NCBI RefSeq assembly: GCF_030316825.1
Contig: NZ_JASZYU010000002.1
Coordinates: forward strand, 248,001-312,000
Length of the DNA stretch: 64,000 bases
Direction: 5' to 3'
DNA from: Variovorax fucosicus
GTDB lineage: Bacteria; Pseudomonadota; Gammaproteobacteria; Burkholderiales; Burkholderiaceae_C
This document shows positions 1 to 10,131 of this stretch, in pieces. The translations under genes and the position numbers were made by a program. The notes under the pieces are model-generated. The model worked only from the letters and a program-made list of their open reading frames with translations. It ran no database searches and was not told where the DNA came from. Position 1 is the first letter of the stretch, and every line of letters starts with the position of its first letter.

Positions 1-71
1 GTGGCGGCGCGCTTGAGCAGCACGGGCGCAAGGCCGCGGCCCTGGGGCATGAGTTTGTTGGCGGTGAGCAT
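1..71 (-). CDS. ureE: Urease accessory protein UreE, N-terminal fragment (cut by window edge)
   Basis: Read on the minus strand from an ATG at 71, the frame starts MLTANKLMPQGRGLAPVLL and stays open to the edge. This resembles the start of UreE from Comamonadaceae, the metallochaperone that delivers nickel to the urease active site. Only about 23 codons are present, so the metal-binding domain and histidine-rich tail are outside the window. It lies downstream of ureC in the same direction, where ureE is expected, but about 730 bases containing an opposing toxin-antitoxin pair separate the two. The call rests on a short N-terminus plus gene order. Confidence 0.7.
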   Translation of the reverse strand, partial: MLTANKLMPQGRGLAPVLLKRAA

Positions 72-108
72 GGCAGGCTTGATCGAGGGGTGTGCGGGGC
101 CGATAATA

Positions 109-122
109 ATAACAATCGTTAT
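109..122. promoter_or_regulatory. Inverted repeat in the toxin-antitoxin promoter (likely operator)
   Basis: The sequence ATAAC-AATC-GTTAT is a perfect 5-base inverted repeat in an AT-rich island (about 100-130) of otherwise very GC-rich DNA, ending 16 bases before the antitoxin ATG. AbrB/MazE-type antitoxins usually repress their own operon by binding palindromes here. The operator role is inferred from that. Confidence 0.4.
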
Positions 123-138
123 AACTCAAGGGGCGTTG

Positions 139-363
139 ATGTCTGCTCTCAAACTCACGCAAATCGGCAACTCGGTCGGCGTCATTCTTCCCAAGGAGAT
201 GCTTTCACGCATGAAGGTGGAGAAGGGGGACACGCTGTTTGCGATCGAGTCGCCTGAAGGCTACACGCTGACGCCCTATAGCGCCGACTTCGAAACCCAG
301 ATGAGCGCCGCGCGGCGTGTGATGAAGAAGCGACGCAACGTGTTGCGTGAGCTGGCCAAGTGA
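139..363 (+). CDS. AbrB/MazE-type antitoxin
   Basis: A 74-residue protein starting at the ATG at 139. Its first half (KLTQIGNSVGVILPKEML, then KGDTLF) is the swapped-hairpin AbrB/SpoVT DNA-binding fold typical of antitoxins. The basic tail (RRVMKKRRNVLRELAK) would serve as the toxin-binding segment. The longer frame upstream (from 1) is unlikely because it overlaps the ureE start and the AT-rich promoter. The stop overlaps the GTG of the next gene (GTGA), so the two are translationally coupled. Expected role: neutralise the Doc-like partner and autorepress the operon. The pair is inserted against the direction of the surrounding urease genes, which suggests acquisition. Confidence 0.85.
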   Translation: MSALKLTQIGNSVGVILPKEMLSRMKVEKGDTLFAIESPEGYTLTPYSADFETQMSAARRVMKKRRNVLRELAK

Positions 364-761
364 GTTCTGCCAACCAGCGATGGGTCTGGCTCGATCCGGC
401 AGTCGTTCGGGCCACGCACGATGAACAGCTTGCGGAGCACGGTGGCCCCACGGGCGTGCGCGACCCGAATCTGCTGGTTTCTGCACTCGCGCGCCCGCAA
501 CAGTTGGCGAACTATGGCGAACCCGATGTCGCAGATCTTGCCGCCGCCTATGGTTTCGGCATCGCTCGCAACCATCCTTTTGTCGATGGGAACAAGCGCA
601 CGGCGTTCGTGGCGCTGGAGTTGTTCCTCTGGCTGAACGGCCACGAATTGACGGCAACCGACGTCGAATGCGTAGTGACGGTTCTTGACCTTGCAGCCGG
701 CAATCTGGAAGAGGCCGTGCTTGCGAACTGGATCAGGAGTCATCTGCAAGCGCGCGTGTAG
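360..761 (+). CDS. Doc/Fic-family toxin (death-on-curing type)
   Basis: A 133-residue protein with GTG start overlapping the antitoxin stop. It has a Fic/Doc core motif HPFVDGNKRTA at residues 72-82 (family pattern HxFxDGNKR). Doc toxins of this size phosphorylate EF-Tu and stop translation, whereas longer Fic proteins AMPylate targets. The short length and the GVRDPNLLVSALARPQ segment fit the Doc (YdiU-unrelated, P1 Doc-like) group. The partner is AbrB-like rather than the Phd type found with P1 Doc. It ends 40 bases before the convergent ureC stop. Function is inferred from family. Confidence 0.88.
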   Translation: MSSANQRWVWLDPAVVRATHDEQLAEHGGPTGVRDPNLLVSALARPQQLANYGEPDVADLAAAYGFGIARNHPFVDGNKRTAFVALELFLWLNGHELTATDVECVVTVLDLAAGNLEEAVLANWIRSHLQARV

Positions 762-801
762 ACGGCACACCCGTGCTCGGCGACCTGCAGGATTGCCTTC
801 G

Positions 802-2520
802 TCAAAACAAAAAGTACCGCTGCGTCAACGGCTGCGAGGTCGCCGGCTCGCAGGTCAGCAGGATGCCGTCGGCGTGCACCGCATAGGTTTGCGCATCGAT
901 CTCCATCTTCGGCACATGGCCGTTGTGGATCATGTGCTGCTTGCGCACGCCGCGGATGTTCTTCACCGCGCTCAGGGTCTTGGCCAGGCCATAGCGCTGG
1001 CCCACGCCTGCGGCCAGGCCGGCCTGCGAGACGAAGGTGAGCGAGCTGCGCGCCAGCGAGCCGCCATAGGCGCCGAACATCTGCCGGTAGTGCACCGGCT
1101 GCGGCGTCGGAATCGACGCATTCGGATCGCCCATGGCCGCCATCGCGATGGTGCCGCCCTTGAGGATGGTGAAGGGCTTCACGCCGAAGAAGGCCGGCTT
1201 CCACACCACCAGGTCGGCCCACTTGCCGACCTCGATGCTGCCGACCTCGTGCGCGATGCCGTGCGAGAGGGCGGGGTTGATCGTGTACTTGGCGATGTAG
1301 CGCTTGGCGCGGAAGTTGTCGTGGCGCGGGCCGTCTTCCGGCAGCTTGCCGCGCTGCGATTTCATCTTGTGAGCCGTCTGCCAGGTGCGGATGATGACCT
1401 CGCCGACACGGCCCATGGCCTGGCTGTCGCTGCTCATCATGCTGATGGCGCCCAGGTCGTGCAGGATGTCTTCGGCCGCGATCGTTTCCTTGCGGATGCG
1501 CGACTCGGCGAAGGCCAGGTCTTCGGCAATGCCGGCATCGAGGTGGTGGCACACCATCAGCATGTCGACATGCTCGTCGAGCGTGTTCACGGTGTAGGGC
1601 ATCGTCGGGTTGGTGGAGGAGGGCAGGAAGTTGTCCTCTCCCACCACGCGCAGGATGTCGGGCGCATGGCCGCCGCCCGCGCCTTCGGTGTGGAACGCGC
1701 AGATCCCACGGCCCTTCACGGCGGCGATGGTGTTCTCGACAAAGCCCGATTCGTTCAGCGTGTCGGAGTGGATCGCGACCTGCGTGTCGGTCAGGTCGGC
1801 CACGTCGAGGCAGTTGCTGATCGCCGAGGGCGTGGTGCCCCAGTCTTCGTGCAGCTTGAGGCCGATCACGCCCGCATCGATCTGCTCGTGCAGCGCGGCC
1901 GGCAGGCTGGCATTGCCCTTGCCCAGAAAGCCGAGGTTCATCGGGAACGCATCGGCCGCCTGCAGCATGCGCTCGATGTGCCAGGGGCCCGGCGTGGCGG
2001 TGGTTGCGAAGGTGCCGGTGGCCGGGCCGGTGCCGCCGCCGAGCATGGTGGTGACGCCGGAAGACAGCGCCTCCTCGATCTGCTGCGGGCAGATGAAATG
2101 GATGTGGCTGTCGATGCCGCCGGCGGTGACGATGTTGCCTTCGCAGCTGATGATCTCGGTGCCCGGGCCGATCACGATGTCGACGCCCGGCTGCACGTCG
2201 GGGTTGCCGGCCTTGCCGATTGCGACGATGCGTCCGCCTTTCAGGCCGATGTCGGCCTTGACGATGCCCCAGTGGTCGAGGATCAGCGCGTTGGTCATGA
2301 CCGTGTCGACCGCACCGTCGGCGCGCGTGCGCTGGCTTTGCGCCATGCCGTCGCGGATCGTCTTGCCGCCGCCGAACTTCACTTCCTCGCCATAGCCGCC
2401 GGCACGCAGGGTGTAGTCGGCCTCGACCTCGATCACGAGGTCGGTGTCGGCCAGCCGCACGCGGTCGCCCACCGTGGGCCCGAAGATCTCGGCGTAGGCA
2501 CGCCGTCCGATGGTGGCCAT
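802..2520 (-). CDS. ureC: Urease alpha subunit UreC
   Basis: A 572-residue catalytic subunit that hydrolyses urea to ammonia and carbamate at a di-nickel centre. All active-site residues are present and offset by exactly five from the Klebsiella enzyme: H139 and H141 (DSHIHF), carbamylated-lysine position K222 (GLKLHEDWG), H251, H277, the flap C324-H325 (MVCHHLD) and D365. Length is normal for the family. The ATG abuts the ureB stop codon without a gap, indicating coupled translation. The expected following gene, ureE, is displaced by the toxin-antitoxin pair. Confidence 0.99.
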   Translation of the reverse strand: MATIGRRAYAEIFGPTVGDRVRLADTDLVIEVEADYTLRAGGYGEEVKFGGGKTIRDGMAQSQRTRADGAVDTVMTNALILDHWGIVKADIGLKGGRIVAIGKAGNPDVQPGVDIVIGPGTEIISCEGNIVTAGGIDSHIHFICPQQIEEALSSGVTTMLGGGTGPATGTFATTATPGPWHIERMLQAADAFPMNLGFLGKGNASLPAALHEQIDAGVIGLKLHEDWGTTPSAISNCLDVADLTDTQVAIHSDTLNESGFVENTIAAVKGRGICAFHTEGAGGGHAPDILRVVGEDNFLPSSTNPTMPYTVNTLDEHVDMLMVCHHLDAGIAEDLAFAESRIRKETIAAEDILHDLGAISMMSSDSQAMGRVGEVIIRTWQTAHKMKSQRGKLPEDGPRHDNFRAKRYIAKYTINPALSHGIAHEVGSIEVGKWADLVVWKPAFFGVKPFTILKGGTIAMAAMGDPNASIPTPQPVHYRQMFGAYGGSLARSSLTFVSQAGLAAGVGQRYGLAKTLSAVKNIRGVRKQHMIHNGHVPKMEIDAQTYAVHADGILLTCEPATSQPLTQRYFLF

Positions 2521-2826
2521 TTACAGCTTCCCCTGGATAAGGCCGCGAAAGCCGTAGACGATGCGGTCGCCCGCGAAATCGCACAGTTCCACCGTGCGCT
2601 GCTGGCCCGGCTCGAAGCGCACCGCCGTGCCCGATGCGATGTTCAGGCGCATGCCGCGTGCCGCGTCGCGGTCGAAGCCGAGCGCGCCGTTGGTTTCGGC
2701 AAAGTGGTAGTGCGAGCCGACCTGGATCGGCCGGTCGGCCGTGTTCTGCACCACCAGCGTGACGGTGCGGCGGCCAGGGTTGAGCGTGTGCTCACCCTCG
2801 TCGGTGATCAGTTCGCCCGGGATCAT
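2521..2826 (-). CDS. ureB: Urease beta subunit UreB
   Basis: A 101-residue protein starting MIPGELIT at 2826, with the family hallmarks [10 protein letters not shown] and [13 protein letters not shown]. It packs with UreA and UreC in the (ABC)3 urease. A longer upstream frame exists but overlaps the HupE/UreJ gene and is not needed. Only two bases separate it from the hupE/ureJ stop, and its stop is directly followed by the ureC start. Confidence 0.98.
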   Translation of the reverse strand: MIPGELITDEGEHTLNPGRRTVTLVVQNTADRPIQVGSHYHFAETNGALGFDRDAARGMRLNIASGTAVRFEPGQQRTVELCDFAGDRIVYGFRGLIQGKL

Positions 2827-2828
2827 CG

Positions 2829-3472
2829 TCAGACCACCTGCGTGAGCAGCGCGACGCCGAACAGTGCGACGGCACCGCCGGCCACGCGCGGCAGCAGCGT
2901 GCTGCGCCGGCGCAGCGTCCAGCCGATCGCGATGCCGGCCAGGTGCAGCAGCGCGGTGGCGAGCACCATGCCGGCCACCGCAGCGGCGGCACCGCTCGCG
3001 CCCGAGAGTTCGTACCCATGCGCCACGCCGTGGAACACCGCAAAGGCGCCGACCACCGCAGCCGCGACCGGCCCCGGCAGCCGCAGCCGCGTGGCCACGA
3101 GCAGGCCGATCACCAGCAGCGACGCCGCGATCATCGGCTCCACTGCCGGCACCCGCGCGCCCGCGAGGCCGAGCAGCGCGCCGGCCAGCAGCATCGCGGC
3201 AAAGCCGAGCGGCGCCCAGAACAGGTCGCGCGCGCCACGGGCCGCCAGCGCACTCCACAAGCCCACGCCGACCATCGCGGCCAAGTGGTCGAGGCCGGTG
3301 AACGGGTGCAGAAAGCCCTGCATGAAACCGGCCGAATGATGGGCTGCTCCGTCGACCCCGACGTGGGCCGACGCCGCCAGCGGCAAGGCGGCAGCAGCCG
3401 CGATCAGGGTCGCATGGGCAATTCGTCGAGCGCGCATCTTGAAACTCTCCGGAACGTGATGGGGGGTGGTTT

Positions 3473-3476
<4 letters not shown>
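2829..3476 (-). CDS. HupE/UreJ-family membrane protein (nickel-related)
   Basis: Up to 215 residues. It carries the HupE/UreJ signatures [18 protein letters not shown] and [11 protein letters not shown], with about six hydrophobic segments after a signal peptide. Members of the family are thought to help nickel or cobalt entry for urease and hydrogenase. The ATG at 3476 overlaps the ureA stop (ATGA). A second ATG at 3437 (MRARRIAH) directly precedes the signal sequence and has a GGAGAG ribosome-binding site, so it may be the real start. Placement between ureA and ureB is typical of this bacterial group. Confidence 0.88.
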
Positions 3477-3775
<299 letters not shown>

Positions 3776-3870
3776 GAGGCGGATCGGTTGGCGTTGGGAG
3801 GGGCCATTATGGGCAGCCTGACGCCTTTGCAACAGTCGTGCCGGTGGCATGAAAGCTGCACCGGAGCGGT

Positions 3871-6800
3871 GTGAGTTCCGTCCTGCCCCCTCCTGCCTCC
3901 GACGACGACGCGCCGCAGCGCATCGTCAAAGTCCGGCGCGACTACAACAGCTGGGTGGCGAGCGAAACGCTGGAAGACTACGCGCTGCGCTACACGCCGC
4001 AGCGCTTTCGCAAGTGGTCGGAATGGCGGGTGGCCAACACCGCCTTCGGCGCGGCGTCGTTCCTGATTCTTGAGGCGGTCGGTGCCACCCTGCTGGTGCA
4101 GTACGGCTTCGCCAACGCGTTCTGGGCCATCCTCACCACCGGCCTCATCATCTTCCTGGCCGGCTTGCCGATCAGCGTCTATGCGGCCCGCTACGGCGTC
4201 GACATGGATCTGCTCACGCGCGGCGCCGGCTTCGGCTACATCGGCTCGACCATCACCTCGCTGATCTACGCCAGCTTCACCTTCATTTTCTTCGCGCTCG
4301 AAGCGGCCGTGATGGCCTATGCGCTCGAGCTGGCGCTGGGCATTCCGCCAGTGTGGGGCTACCTGGTGTGCGCGCTGGTCGTGATTCCGCTGGTGACGCA
4401 CGGCGTGTCTGCCATCAGCCGGCTGCAGTTGTGGACGCAGCCGATCTGGCTGGTGATGCTGGTCGTGCCCTTTGTGTTCGTGCTGGTGCGCGATCCCGGT
4501 GCGTTTGCCGGCATCACGCACTATGGCGGTGATAAAGGCACTGGCGGCGGTTTCAATATGCACCTGTTCGGTGCTGCCCTGACCGTCGGCATCGCACTCA
4601 TCACGCAGATGGGCGAGCAGGCGGACTACCTGCGCTTCATGCCCGTGCGCACCGCCGCCACCCGCGGGCGCTGGTGGGCCGCGGTGCTGGCCGGCGGTCC
4701 GGGCTGGGTAATTCTGGGCGTGATCAAGATGCTCGGCGGCGCTCTGCTGGCCTACCTGGCGATCACGCACATGGTGCCGGTGGAGCGCGCGGTCGACCCC
4801 AACCAGATGTACCTGGCGGCCTACGAATACGTGTTTCCGAACTACGGCTGGGCGGTGGCCGCGACCGCGCTGTTCGTGGTGATCTCGCAGCTCAAGATCA
4901 ACGTCACCAACGCCTATGCCGGGTCGCTGGCCTGGAGCAACTTCTTCTCGCGCGTCACCCACAGCCACCCGGGGCGCGTGGTGTGGGTGGTGTTCAACGC
5001 GCTGATCGCCTTCATGCTGATGGAGATGAACGTGTTCGAGGCGCTCGGCGACGTGCTCGGCCTCTACGCCAACATCGCCATCGCCTGGATGATGGCGGTG
5101 GTGGCCGACCTGGTCATCAACAAGCCGCTCGGCCTGTCGCCGCCCGGCATCGAGTTCAAGCGCGCGCACCTCTGGGACATCAACCCGGTCGGCGTCGGTG
5201 CGATGGCGCTGGCGTCGGGGCTGTCGATCACGGCGCACCTGGGCATGTTCGGGCCGCTGCCGCAGGCGTTCTCCGCGCTGATCGCGCTCGGCACGGCGCT
5301 CGTCGCTTCGCCGGTGCTGGCCTGGGCCACGCGTGGCAAGTACTACCTCGCGCGCGGGCCGATGCATGCGGCGCGCAGCCACGTGCTGTGGGCCCGCGTC
5401 GAGACGCCATCGGACGTGGACGCCGGCAGCTACCAGCGGCTGACGCTGCAGCGCTGCGTGATCTGCGAGCGCGAATACGAAGGCCCCGACATGGCCCATT
5501 GCCCGGCCTACCAGGGCGCGATCTGCTCGCTGTGCTGCACGCTCGACGCGCGCTGCGGCGACCTGTGCAAGCCCCAGGCGAGCCTGTCGGCGCAATGGTC
5601 TGCGGTGCTGCGCTGGCTGCTGCCCAGGCGCAGCTGGCGCTACCTCGACACCGGGCTCGGCCACTTCCTGCTGTTGATGCTGATCGTCGTGCCGCTGCTG
5701 GCGGGCGTGTTCGGCGTGCTCTACCAGCAGGAACTCCGCGGGCTCGCCGAAAGCGATGTCATCGGCGCCGGCTCGACCTCGTTGCGCGGCGGCTTCCTCA
5801 AGGCCTACATGGCGCTGCTGGTGATCGCCGGCATCGTCGCCTGGTGGCTGGTGCTGGCGCACCAGAGCCGCAAGGTGGCGCAGGAAGAATCGAACCGACA
5901 GACCCACCTGCTGGTGCGCGAGATCGCACTGCACCGCGAAACCGACCGTGCATTGCAGGCCGCCACATTGACGGCCGAGCAGGCCCGCGGCACCGCCGAG
6001 CAGGCCAAGCTCGCGGCCGACCAGGCCAACCAGGCCAAGAGCCGCTACATCAGCGCCATCAGCCACGAACTGCGCACGCCGCTCAACAGCATCCTGGGCT
6101 ATGCGCAACTGATGGGCGAAGACGCTTCGGTGCCGCCGCACCGGCGCCAGGCAGTGGCCGTGATCAAGCGCGGCGGCGAGCATCTGCTGTCGCTGATCGA
6201 AGGCACGCTCGACATCGCGCACATCGAGGCCGGCAAGCTCACGCTGAACGCGCGGCCGATGGCCTTTGCCGAAGTCATGCAGGAGCTGGCCGACATGTTC
6301 GAGCTGCAGGCGGCCGAGAAGGGCCTGGCCTTCCGCTTCGAGCCGACCGGCGAACTGCCGGCGCTGGTGCGTGCCGACGAAAAGCGCGTGCGGCAGATCC
6401 TCATCAACCTGCTCGGCAACGCGATCAAGTTCACCAGCACGGGCCAGGTCACGCTGCGGCTGCGCTATGCGCGCGAGTTCGCCGCGGTCGAAATCGAGGA
6501 CACCGGGCCCGGCATGCCGGCGGCCGACCTCGACATGATCTTCGAGCCCTTCGCCCGCGGTACCACGGGCGCACCGGGCGCCGGGCTCGGGCTGACCATG
6601 GCGAAGATGCTCACCGACCTGATGGGCGGCGAGATGAAGGTGCACAGCACGCCCGGCCGCGGCTCGGTGTTCCGGTTGCGGCTGTTCCTGCCGCGCGTGC
6701 ACGAGGCACCGGTGCACGCCGCGCCTGCGCCGCTGCCGGTGCAGCGCGCGCGGCGCGGCTACGAAGGCGCGCGCCGTCGCCTGTTGGTGGTCGACAACGA

Positions 6801-7431
6801 GGAGGCTGACCGCGAACTGCTGAGCCAGGTGCTCACGCCGCTGGGCTTCGAGCTGCGCACGGCGGCCAGTGGCCACGATGCACTCGACCTGATCGCCGCC
6901 GGCTACCGGCCCGATGCGATGTTCGTGGACCTCGCGATGCCCGGCATTGACGGCTGGGAAACGATTCGCCGCGCCCAGCGCGTCGGCCTGCCGGGAACGG
7001 CGGTGGCGATCGTTTCTGCCAACGCGTTCGACAAGCGGCTCGACAACGACGTGGGCATCACGCCCGAAGACTTTTTCGTGAAGCCGGTGCGCCACACCGA
7101 GCTGCTGGACTGGCTGGAGCGCCGGCTGGCGCTGCGCTGGACGGATCGTGCCGTGGTGCCGGCCACGCCACCATCGGCCCTTGCCATGGTCCGGCCTTCC
7201 GCGGCACGGCTGCTGGCGTTGCAGGAGGCCATCGGGCTGGGTTACTTTCGCGGCGTTATGAACCAGCTCGACGACATCGACGCAGCCGAGCCCGAATGCG
7301 CCGCCTGGACGGAGGTGCAGCGCGCCCTTGCGCGGCAGTTCCAGTTCGAAAAAATCGATTGCCGGCCGCTGCGGGCCGCCGAGCGCGGCGACTCCCGCGA
7401 AGAGACATCCTTGCCCGCGGAGCCGTTGTGA
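3871..7431 (+). CDS. NCS1 permease-sensor histidine kinase-receiver fusion
   Basis: A 1186-residue protein with GTG start (GGAG just upstream). Residues about 20-490 are a full NCS1 nucleobase/hydantoin-type permease (cytosine permease fold). Residues about 528-572 hold a cysteine cluster (CVIC, HC, CSLCC, C, C) that could bind metal. Two further membrane segments lie near 590-660, followed by a coiled coil. A histidine kinase follows with phosphoacceptor H732 (SHELRTPLN), an N-box (NLLGNAIKF) and a G-box (DTGPGMP). A C-terminal receiver has its acceptor Asp near residue 1020 ([12 protein letters not shown]). It is inner-membrane bound and divergent from ureA. The ligand is unknown; a nucleobase, allantoin-like or urea-related compound is inferred from the neighbours. 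Confidence 0.93.
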   Translation: MSSVLPPPASDDDAPQRIVKVRRDYNSWVASETLEDYALRYTPQRFRKWSEWRVANTAFGAASFLILEAVGATLLVQYGFANAFWAILTTGLIIFLAGLPISVYAARYGVDMDLLTRGAGFGYIGSTITSLIYASFTFIFFALEAAVMAYALELALGIPPVWGYLVCALVVIPLVTHGVSAISRLQLWTQPIWLVMLVVPFVFVLVRDPGAFAGITHYGGDKGTGGGFNMHLFGAALTVGIALITQMGEQADYLRFMPVRTAATRGRWWAAVLAGGPGWVILGVIKMLGGALLAYLAITHMVPVERAVDPNQMYLAAYEYVFPNYGWAVAATALFVVISQLKINVTNAYAGSLAWSNFFSRVTHSHPGRVVWVVFNALIAFMLMEMNVFEALGDVLGLYANIAIAWMMAVVADLVINKPLGLSPPGIEFKRAHLWDINPVGVGAMALASGLSITAHLGMFGPLPQAFSALIALGTALVASPVLAWATRGKYYLARGPMHAARSHVLWARVETPSDVDAGSYQRLTLQRCVICEREYEGPDMAHCPAYQGAICSLCCTLDARCGDLCKPQASLSAQWSAVLRWLLPRRSWRYLDTGLGHFLLLMLIVVPLLAGVFGVLYQQELRGLAESDVIGAGSTSLRGGFLKAYMALLVIAGIVAWWLVLAHQSRKVAQEESNRQTHLLVREIALHRETDRALQAATLTAEQARGTAEQAKLAADQANQAKSRYISAISHELRTPLNSILGYAQLMGEDASVPPHRRQAVAVIKRGGEHLLSLIEGTLDIAHIEAGKLTLNARPMAFAEVMQELADMFELQAAEKGLAFRFEPTGELPALVRADEKRVRQILINLLGNAIKFTSTGQVTLRLRYAREFAAVEIEDTGPGMPAADLDMIFEPFARGTTGAPGAGLGLTMAKMLTDLMGGEMKVHSTPGRGSVFRLRLFLPRVHEAPVHAAPAPLPVQRARRGYEGARRRLLVVDNEEADRELLSQVLTPLGFELRTAASGHDALDLIAAGYRPDAMFVDLAMPGIDGWETIRRAQRVGLPGTAVAIVSANAFDKRLDNDVGITPEDFFVKPVRHTELLDWLERRLALRWTDRAVVPATPPSALAMVRPSAARLLALQEAIGLGYFRGVMNQLDDIDAAEPECAAWTEVQRALARQFQFEKIDCRPLRAAERGDSREETSLPAEPL

Positions 7432-8414
7432 GCAGCCTGGTCAGAAACATCGCAGGAAACAGCGACCTGGTGCTGATCGTCGACGACGTGCCCGACAACC
7501 TCGCCGTGCTGCACGACGCGCTCGACGAATCGGGCTACACCGTGCTGGTCGCCACCAGCGGCGAGCAGGCGTTGCAACGGGCCGCCCAGGCGCGGCCCGA
7601 CATCGTGCTGCTCGACGCGATGATGCCGGGCATCGACGGCTTCGAAGTCGCGCGCCGGCTCAAGGCCGATCCGGCCACGGCGCACATCCCGATCGTTTTC
7701 ATGACCGGCCTCACCGAGACCGAGCACCTGGTGGCCGCGCTGGAAGCCGGCGGGGTCGACTACGTCACCAAACCGATCAAGCCGAAAGAGGTGCTGGCAC
7801 GCATGAACGTGCACCTGCAGGGCGCGCGCCAGGCGCGGCAGTCGGCGCGCCAGGCCGGCCAGGCCCGCAATGCGCTCGATGCCTTCGGCTATGCCAGCAT
7901 CACGGTGCGCATGCCCGAGGGCCGTCTGATCTGGCAGACCTCGCTGGCGCGTTCGCTGCTGCAGCGCTACTGCGGCACCAGCGCGCCCGAAACACCGGCC
8001 GTTGTGCTCGACTGGCTGCGCCAGCACCTGCCGGGCACGGCCGACCAGATCGAGCCGCCGGTGCTCGCCATCGAGCAGGGCGCGAGCCGCCTCAACCTCC
8101 GGCTGCACCAGCAAACCGGCCATGACGACGACGGCGCCGAGTGGATGATCATCATGCGCGAGGTGTCCGACACCGGCGTGATCGAGGCCATGAGCCTGAG
8201 CCTCAAGCTCACGACGCGCGAAGCCGAGGTGCTGTACTGGGTGGTCAAGGGCAAGACCAACCGCGACATCGGCGAGATCCTCGGCAGCAGCCCGGCCACG
8301 GCCAAGAAGCACCTGGAGCGCGTGTACGTGAAGCTCGGCGTCGAAACCCGGACCGCCGCTGCCGGCGTGGCCATGAAACGCATCCGCGAACTGCAGCCGC
8401 AATTCGAAATCTGA
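7428..8414 (+). CDS. Response regulator, receiver plus LuxR-type DNA-binding domain
   Basis: A 328-residue protein whose GTG overlaps the kinase stop (GTGA), so it is almost certainly the partner of the permease-kinase. Receiver domain at residues about 15-135, with D19/D20 and acceptor D63 (LLDAMMPGID), then K in VTKPIKP. A middle region of about 110 residues is not recognised. The C-terminal LuxR/GerE helix-turn-helix is at about 255-312 (LTTREAEVLYWVVKGKTNRDI). It should be a transcription factor. Targets are unknown, but the divergent urease operon is the obvious candidate. Confidence 0.92.
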   Translation: MSSLVRNIAGNSDLVLIVDDVPDNLAVLHDALDESGYTVLVATSGEQALQRAAQARPDIVLLDAMMPGIDGFEVARRLKADPATAHIPIVFMTGLTETEHLVAALEAGGVDYVTKPIKPKEVLARMNVHLQGARQARQSARQAGQARNALDAFGYASITVRMPEGRLIWQTSLARSLLQRYCGTSAPETPAVVLDWLRQHLPGTADQIEPPVLAIEQGASRLNLRLHQQTGHDDDGAEWMIIMREVSDTGVIEAMSLSLKLTTREAEVLYWVVKGKTNRDIGEILGSSPATAKKHLERVYVKLGVETRTAAAGVAMKRIRELQPQFEI

Positions 8415-8472
8415 GATTCACCGGACCGCCATCTGCCCCTCCTAGAATGCCCCGAAACGGGAAGGCAGGGCG

Positions 8473-9174
8473 ATGAAGAACAACTGCACGAAAACACTCC
8501 GAGGGTGGTCGCTTGCAACGGCCGCATTGCTGTCCGCGGGCGTGCAGGCCGGCGGGCACTTCGACGTCGATGACGCCGGCACGCTCGACCCCGGCCAATG
8601 CCAGTACGAAGCCTGGGCCAGTCGCGCCGGCAGCAATCCCGCCACGCACGGGCTGCACCTGGGCCCGGCCTGCCGCGTCGGGCCGGTCGAGCTGGGGCTC
8701 AATGTCGATCGCTTCTCCACCTCCGGCGAGCGGGCCACCACCTACGTCGGCCCGCAACTCAAGTGGACGTTCTACGACCAGGGTGCCGACGCCCGGGTTT
8801 CGGCCGCAATGTCGGCCGGTGCGACCTTCGATGTGACGCGCGGCGGTCGCGCCGGCGGACAACTCCTGCTGCCGGTGACTTGGCGCGCGCTCGACAGCCT
8901 GCAACTGCACGCCAACCTAGGCACCGACTGGGCCACCGGCACCGGCGTGCGCACTGGCCGCGGCGGCGCGCAGGCCGAATGGGCGGTCAACGACACCGTC
9001 TCGCTGATCGCCGAACGCAACCGTGCCTACGGCCTCTGGACCTCACGCATCGGCGCGCGCTTCAGCCTGACGCCGCTGATCAGCATCGACGTCAGCGCCG
9101 CGCGCACCGGCAGCGGTAGCGGTCGCATCAAGAGCCTGGTGATCGGGCTGAACCACGAGTTCAGCGTGCGCTGA
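8473..9174 (+). CDS. Conserved hypothetical exported protein, outer-membrane-like
   Basis: 233 residues starting at the ATG at 8473. A signal peptide (residues about 1-26, ending GVQAGGHF) is followed by alternating hydrophobic and polar stretches and a C-terminus of the form NHEFSVR. These features resemble a small beta-barrel or surface protein. No named family is recognised. It lies 58 bases after the regulator gene in the same direction, so it may belong to that operon or have its own promoter. Function unknown. Confidence 0.7.
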   Translation: MKNNCTKTLRGWSLATAALLSAGVQAGGHFDVDDAGTLDPGQCQYEAWASRAGSNPATHGLHLGPACRVGPVELGLNVDRFSTSGERATTYVGPQLKWTFYDQGADARVSAAMSAGATFDVTRGGRAGGQLLLPVTWRALDSLQLHANLGTDWATGTGVRTGRGGAQAEWAVNDTVSLIAERNRAYGLWTSRIGARFSLTPLISIDVSAARTGSGSGRIKSLVIGLNHEFSVR

Positions 9175-9198
9175 AAAAGCGCCGCACCCCAGCGCCCC

Positions 9199-10116
9199 TC
9201 AGACCGCTGCGCCCTGGTCCGCATGCAGTTCGACGATCAGGCTGCGCAACCACTGGTTGGCGGGATCCTTGTGGTACTTCGCATGCCAGAAGATGTTGAT
9301 CGAAATCTGCGGCAACTTCACCGGATGCGGCAGATACCGCAGATCGAAGGGCTTGGCCATGCGTTCGGCCAGGCGCTCGGGCACCGTCGCAATGAGATCG
9401 GTGGACTGCAGGATGTGGCCGATCGCCACGAAGTGGGGCACCTTCAGCTTCACCCGCCGCTGGGGTGAGCTGTTGTCGAGGATTTCATCGACCTGCCCAT
9501 GGCCTGTTCCGGCCGATACGACAGCCACATGGTCGGCCGCGAAGAAATCCGACTTCAGCAACCGCTTCTTGTCGAGCGCATGGCCCTTTCTGAACATGCA
9601 CATGTACTGCTGGACGAACAACCGTCTCTGAAAGAAGCCCCCCTTGAGCTGGGGCAGCAGGCCGATGGCCAGGTCCACGTGCCCGGCTTCCATCGCATCC
9701 TTCAGGTTGACGGCGGTGTTGCGCACCGTGCTGATGGAAACCTCCGGCGCTATCTCGTGCATGCGCCGCATCAGTTGCGGCAGGAAATAGATCTCGCCGA
9801 TGTCCGTCATGCCGATGGAGAAACTGCGTTTGCTGCTGGCGGGGTCGAACGAGCTTCGCGCGTTGACGGCGCCATGGATCATTCCCAGCGCATAGCCGAT
9901 CGATTCGGCCAGCTGGTCTGCAAAGGGCGTGGGCTGCATGCCGCTCGACGTGCGCAAGAACAGCTCGTCGCCGAACAGCTTTCGCAGCCGCGCCAGCGCG
10001 TTGCTGACAGCAGGCTGGCCGAGGCCGAGGTTCTCCGCCACCTTGGAGACCTTGCGCTCGATCAGCAACTGGTTGAAGACCACCAGCAGGTTCAGGTCGA
10101 TGTCCTTGAGTTCCAT
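9199..10116 (-). CDS. nagR: LysR-type regulator, NagR/DntR/NahR-like
   Basis: A 305-residue protein starting MELKDIDLNLLVVFNQLL at 10116; a frame from 10143 is less likely because it would run into the operator repeats. N-terminal winged helix-turn-helix (SKVAENLGLGQPAVSNALARLRKLFGDELF) followed by a type-2 periplasmic-binding-protein-like effector domain. Members of this branch bind salicylate-like effectors and activate aromatic-degradation operons. It is divergent from nagAa with direct repeats between them, so it very likely controls the downstream operon. Effector identity is inferred. Confidence 0.9.
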   Translation of the reverse strand: MELKDIDLNLLVVFNQLLIERKVSKVAENLGLGQPAVSNALARLRKLFGDELFLRTSSGMQPTPFADQLAESIGYALGMIHGAVNARSSFDPASSKRSFSIGMTDIGEIYFLPQLMRRMHEIAPEVSISTVRNTAVNLKDAMEAGHVDLAIGLLPQLKGGFFQRRLFVQQYMCMFRKGHALDKKRLLKSDFFAADHVAVVSAGTGHGQVDEILDNSSPQRRVKLKVPHFVAIGHILQSTDLIATVPERLAERMAKPFDLRYLPHPVKLPQISINIFWHAKYHKDPANQWLRSLIVELHADQGAAV

Positions 10117-10131
10117 TCCGGCTCCATCCAC

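Noticed and set aside
1..138. Extended start (GTG at 1) for the antitoxin
   Set aside because: It overlaps ureE and the AT-rich promoter, and adds sequence absent from AbrB-type antitoxins.
685..3339. An 884-codon plus-strand frame across the urease genes
   Set aside because: It is antisense to ureC, ureB and hupE/ureJ, with Ala/Arg/His-rich sequence and no recognisable domain.
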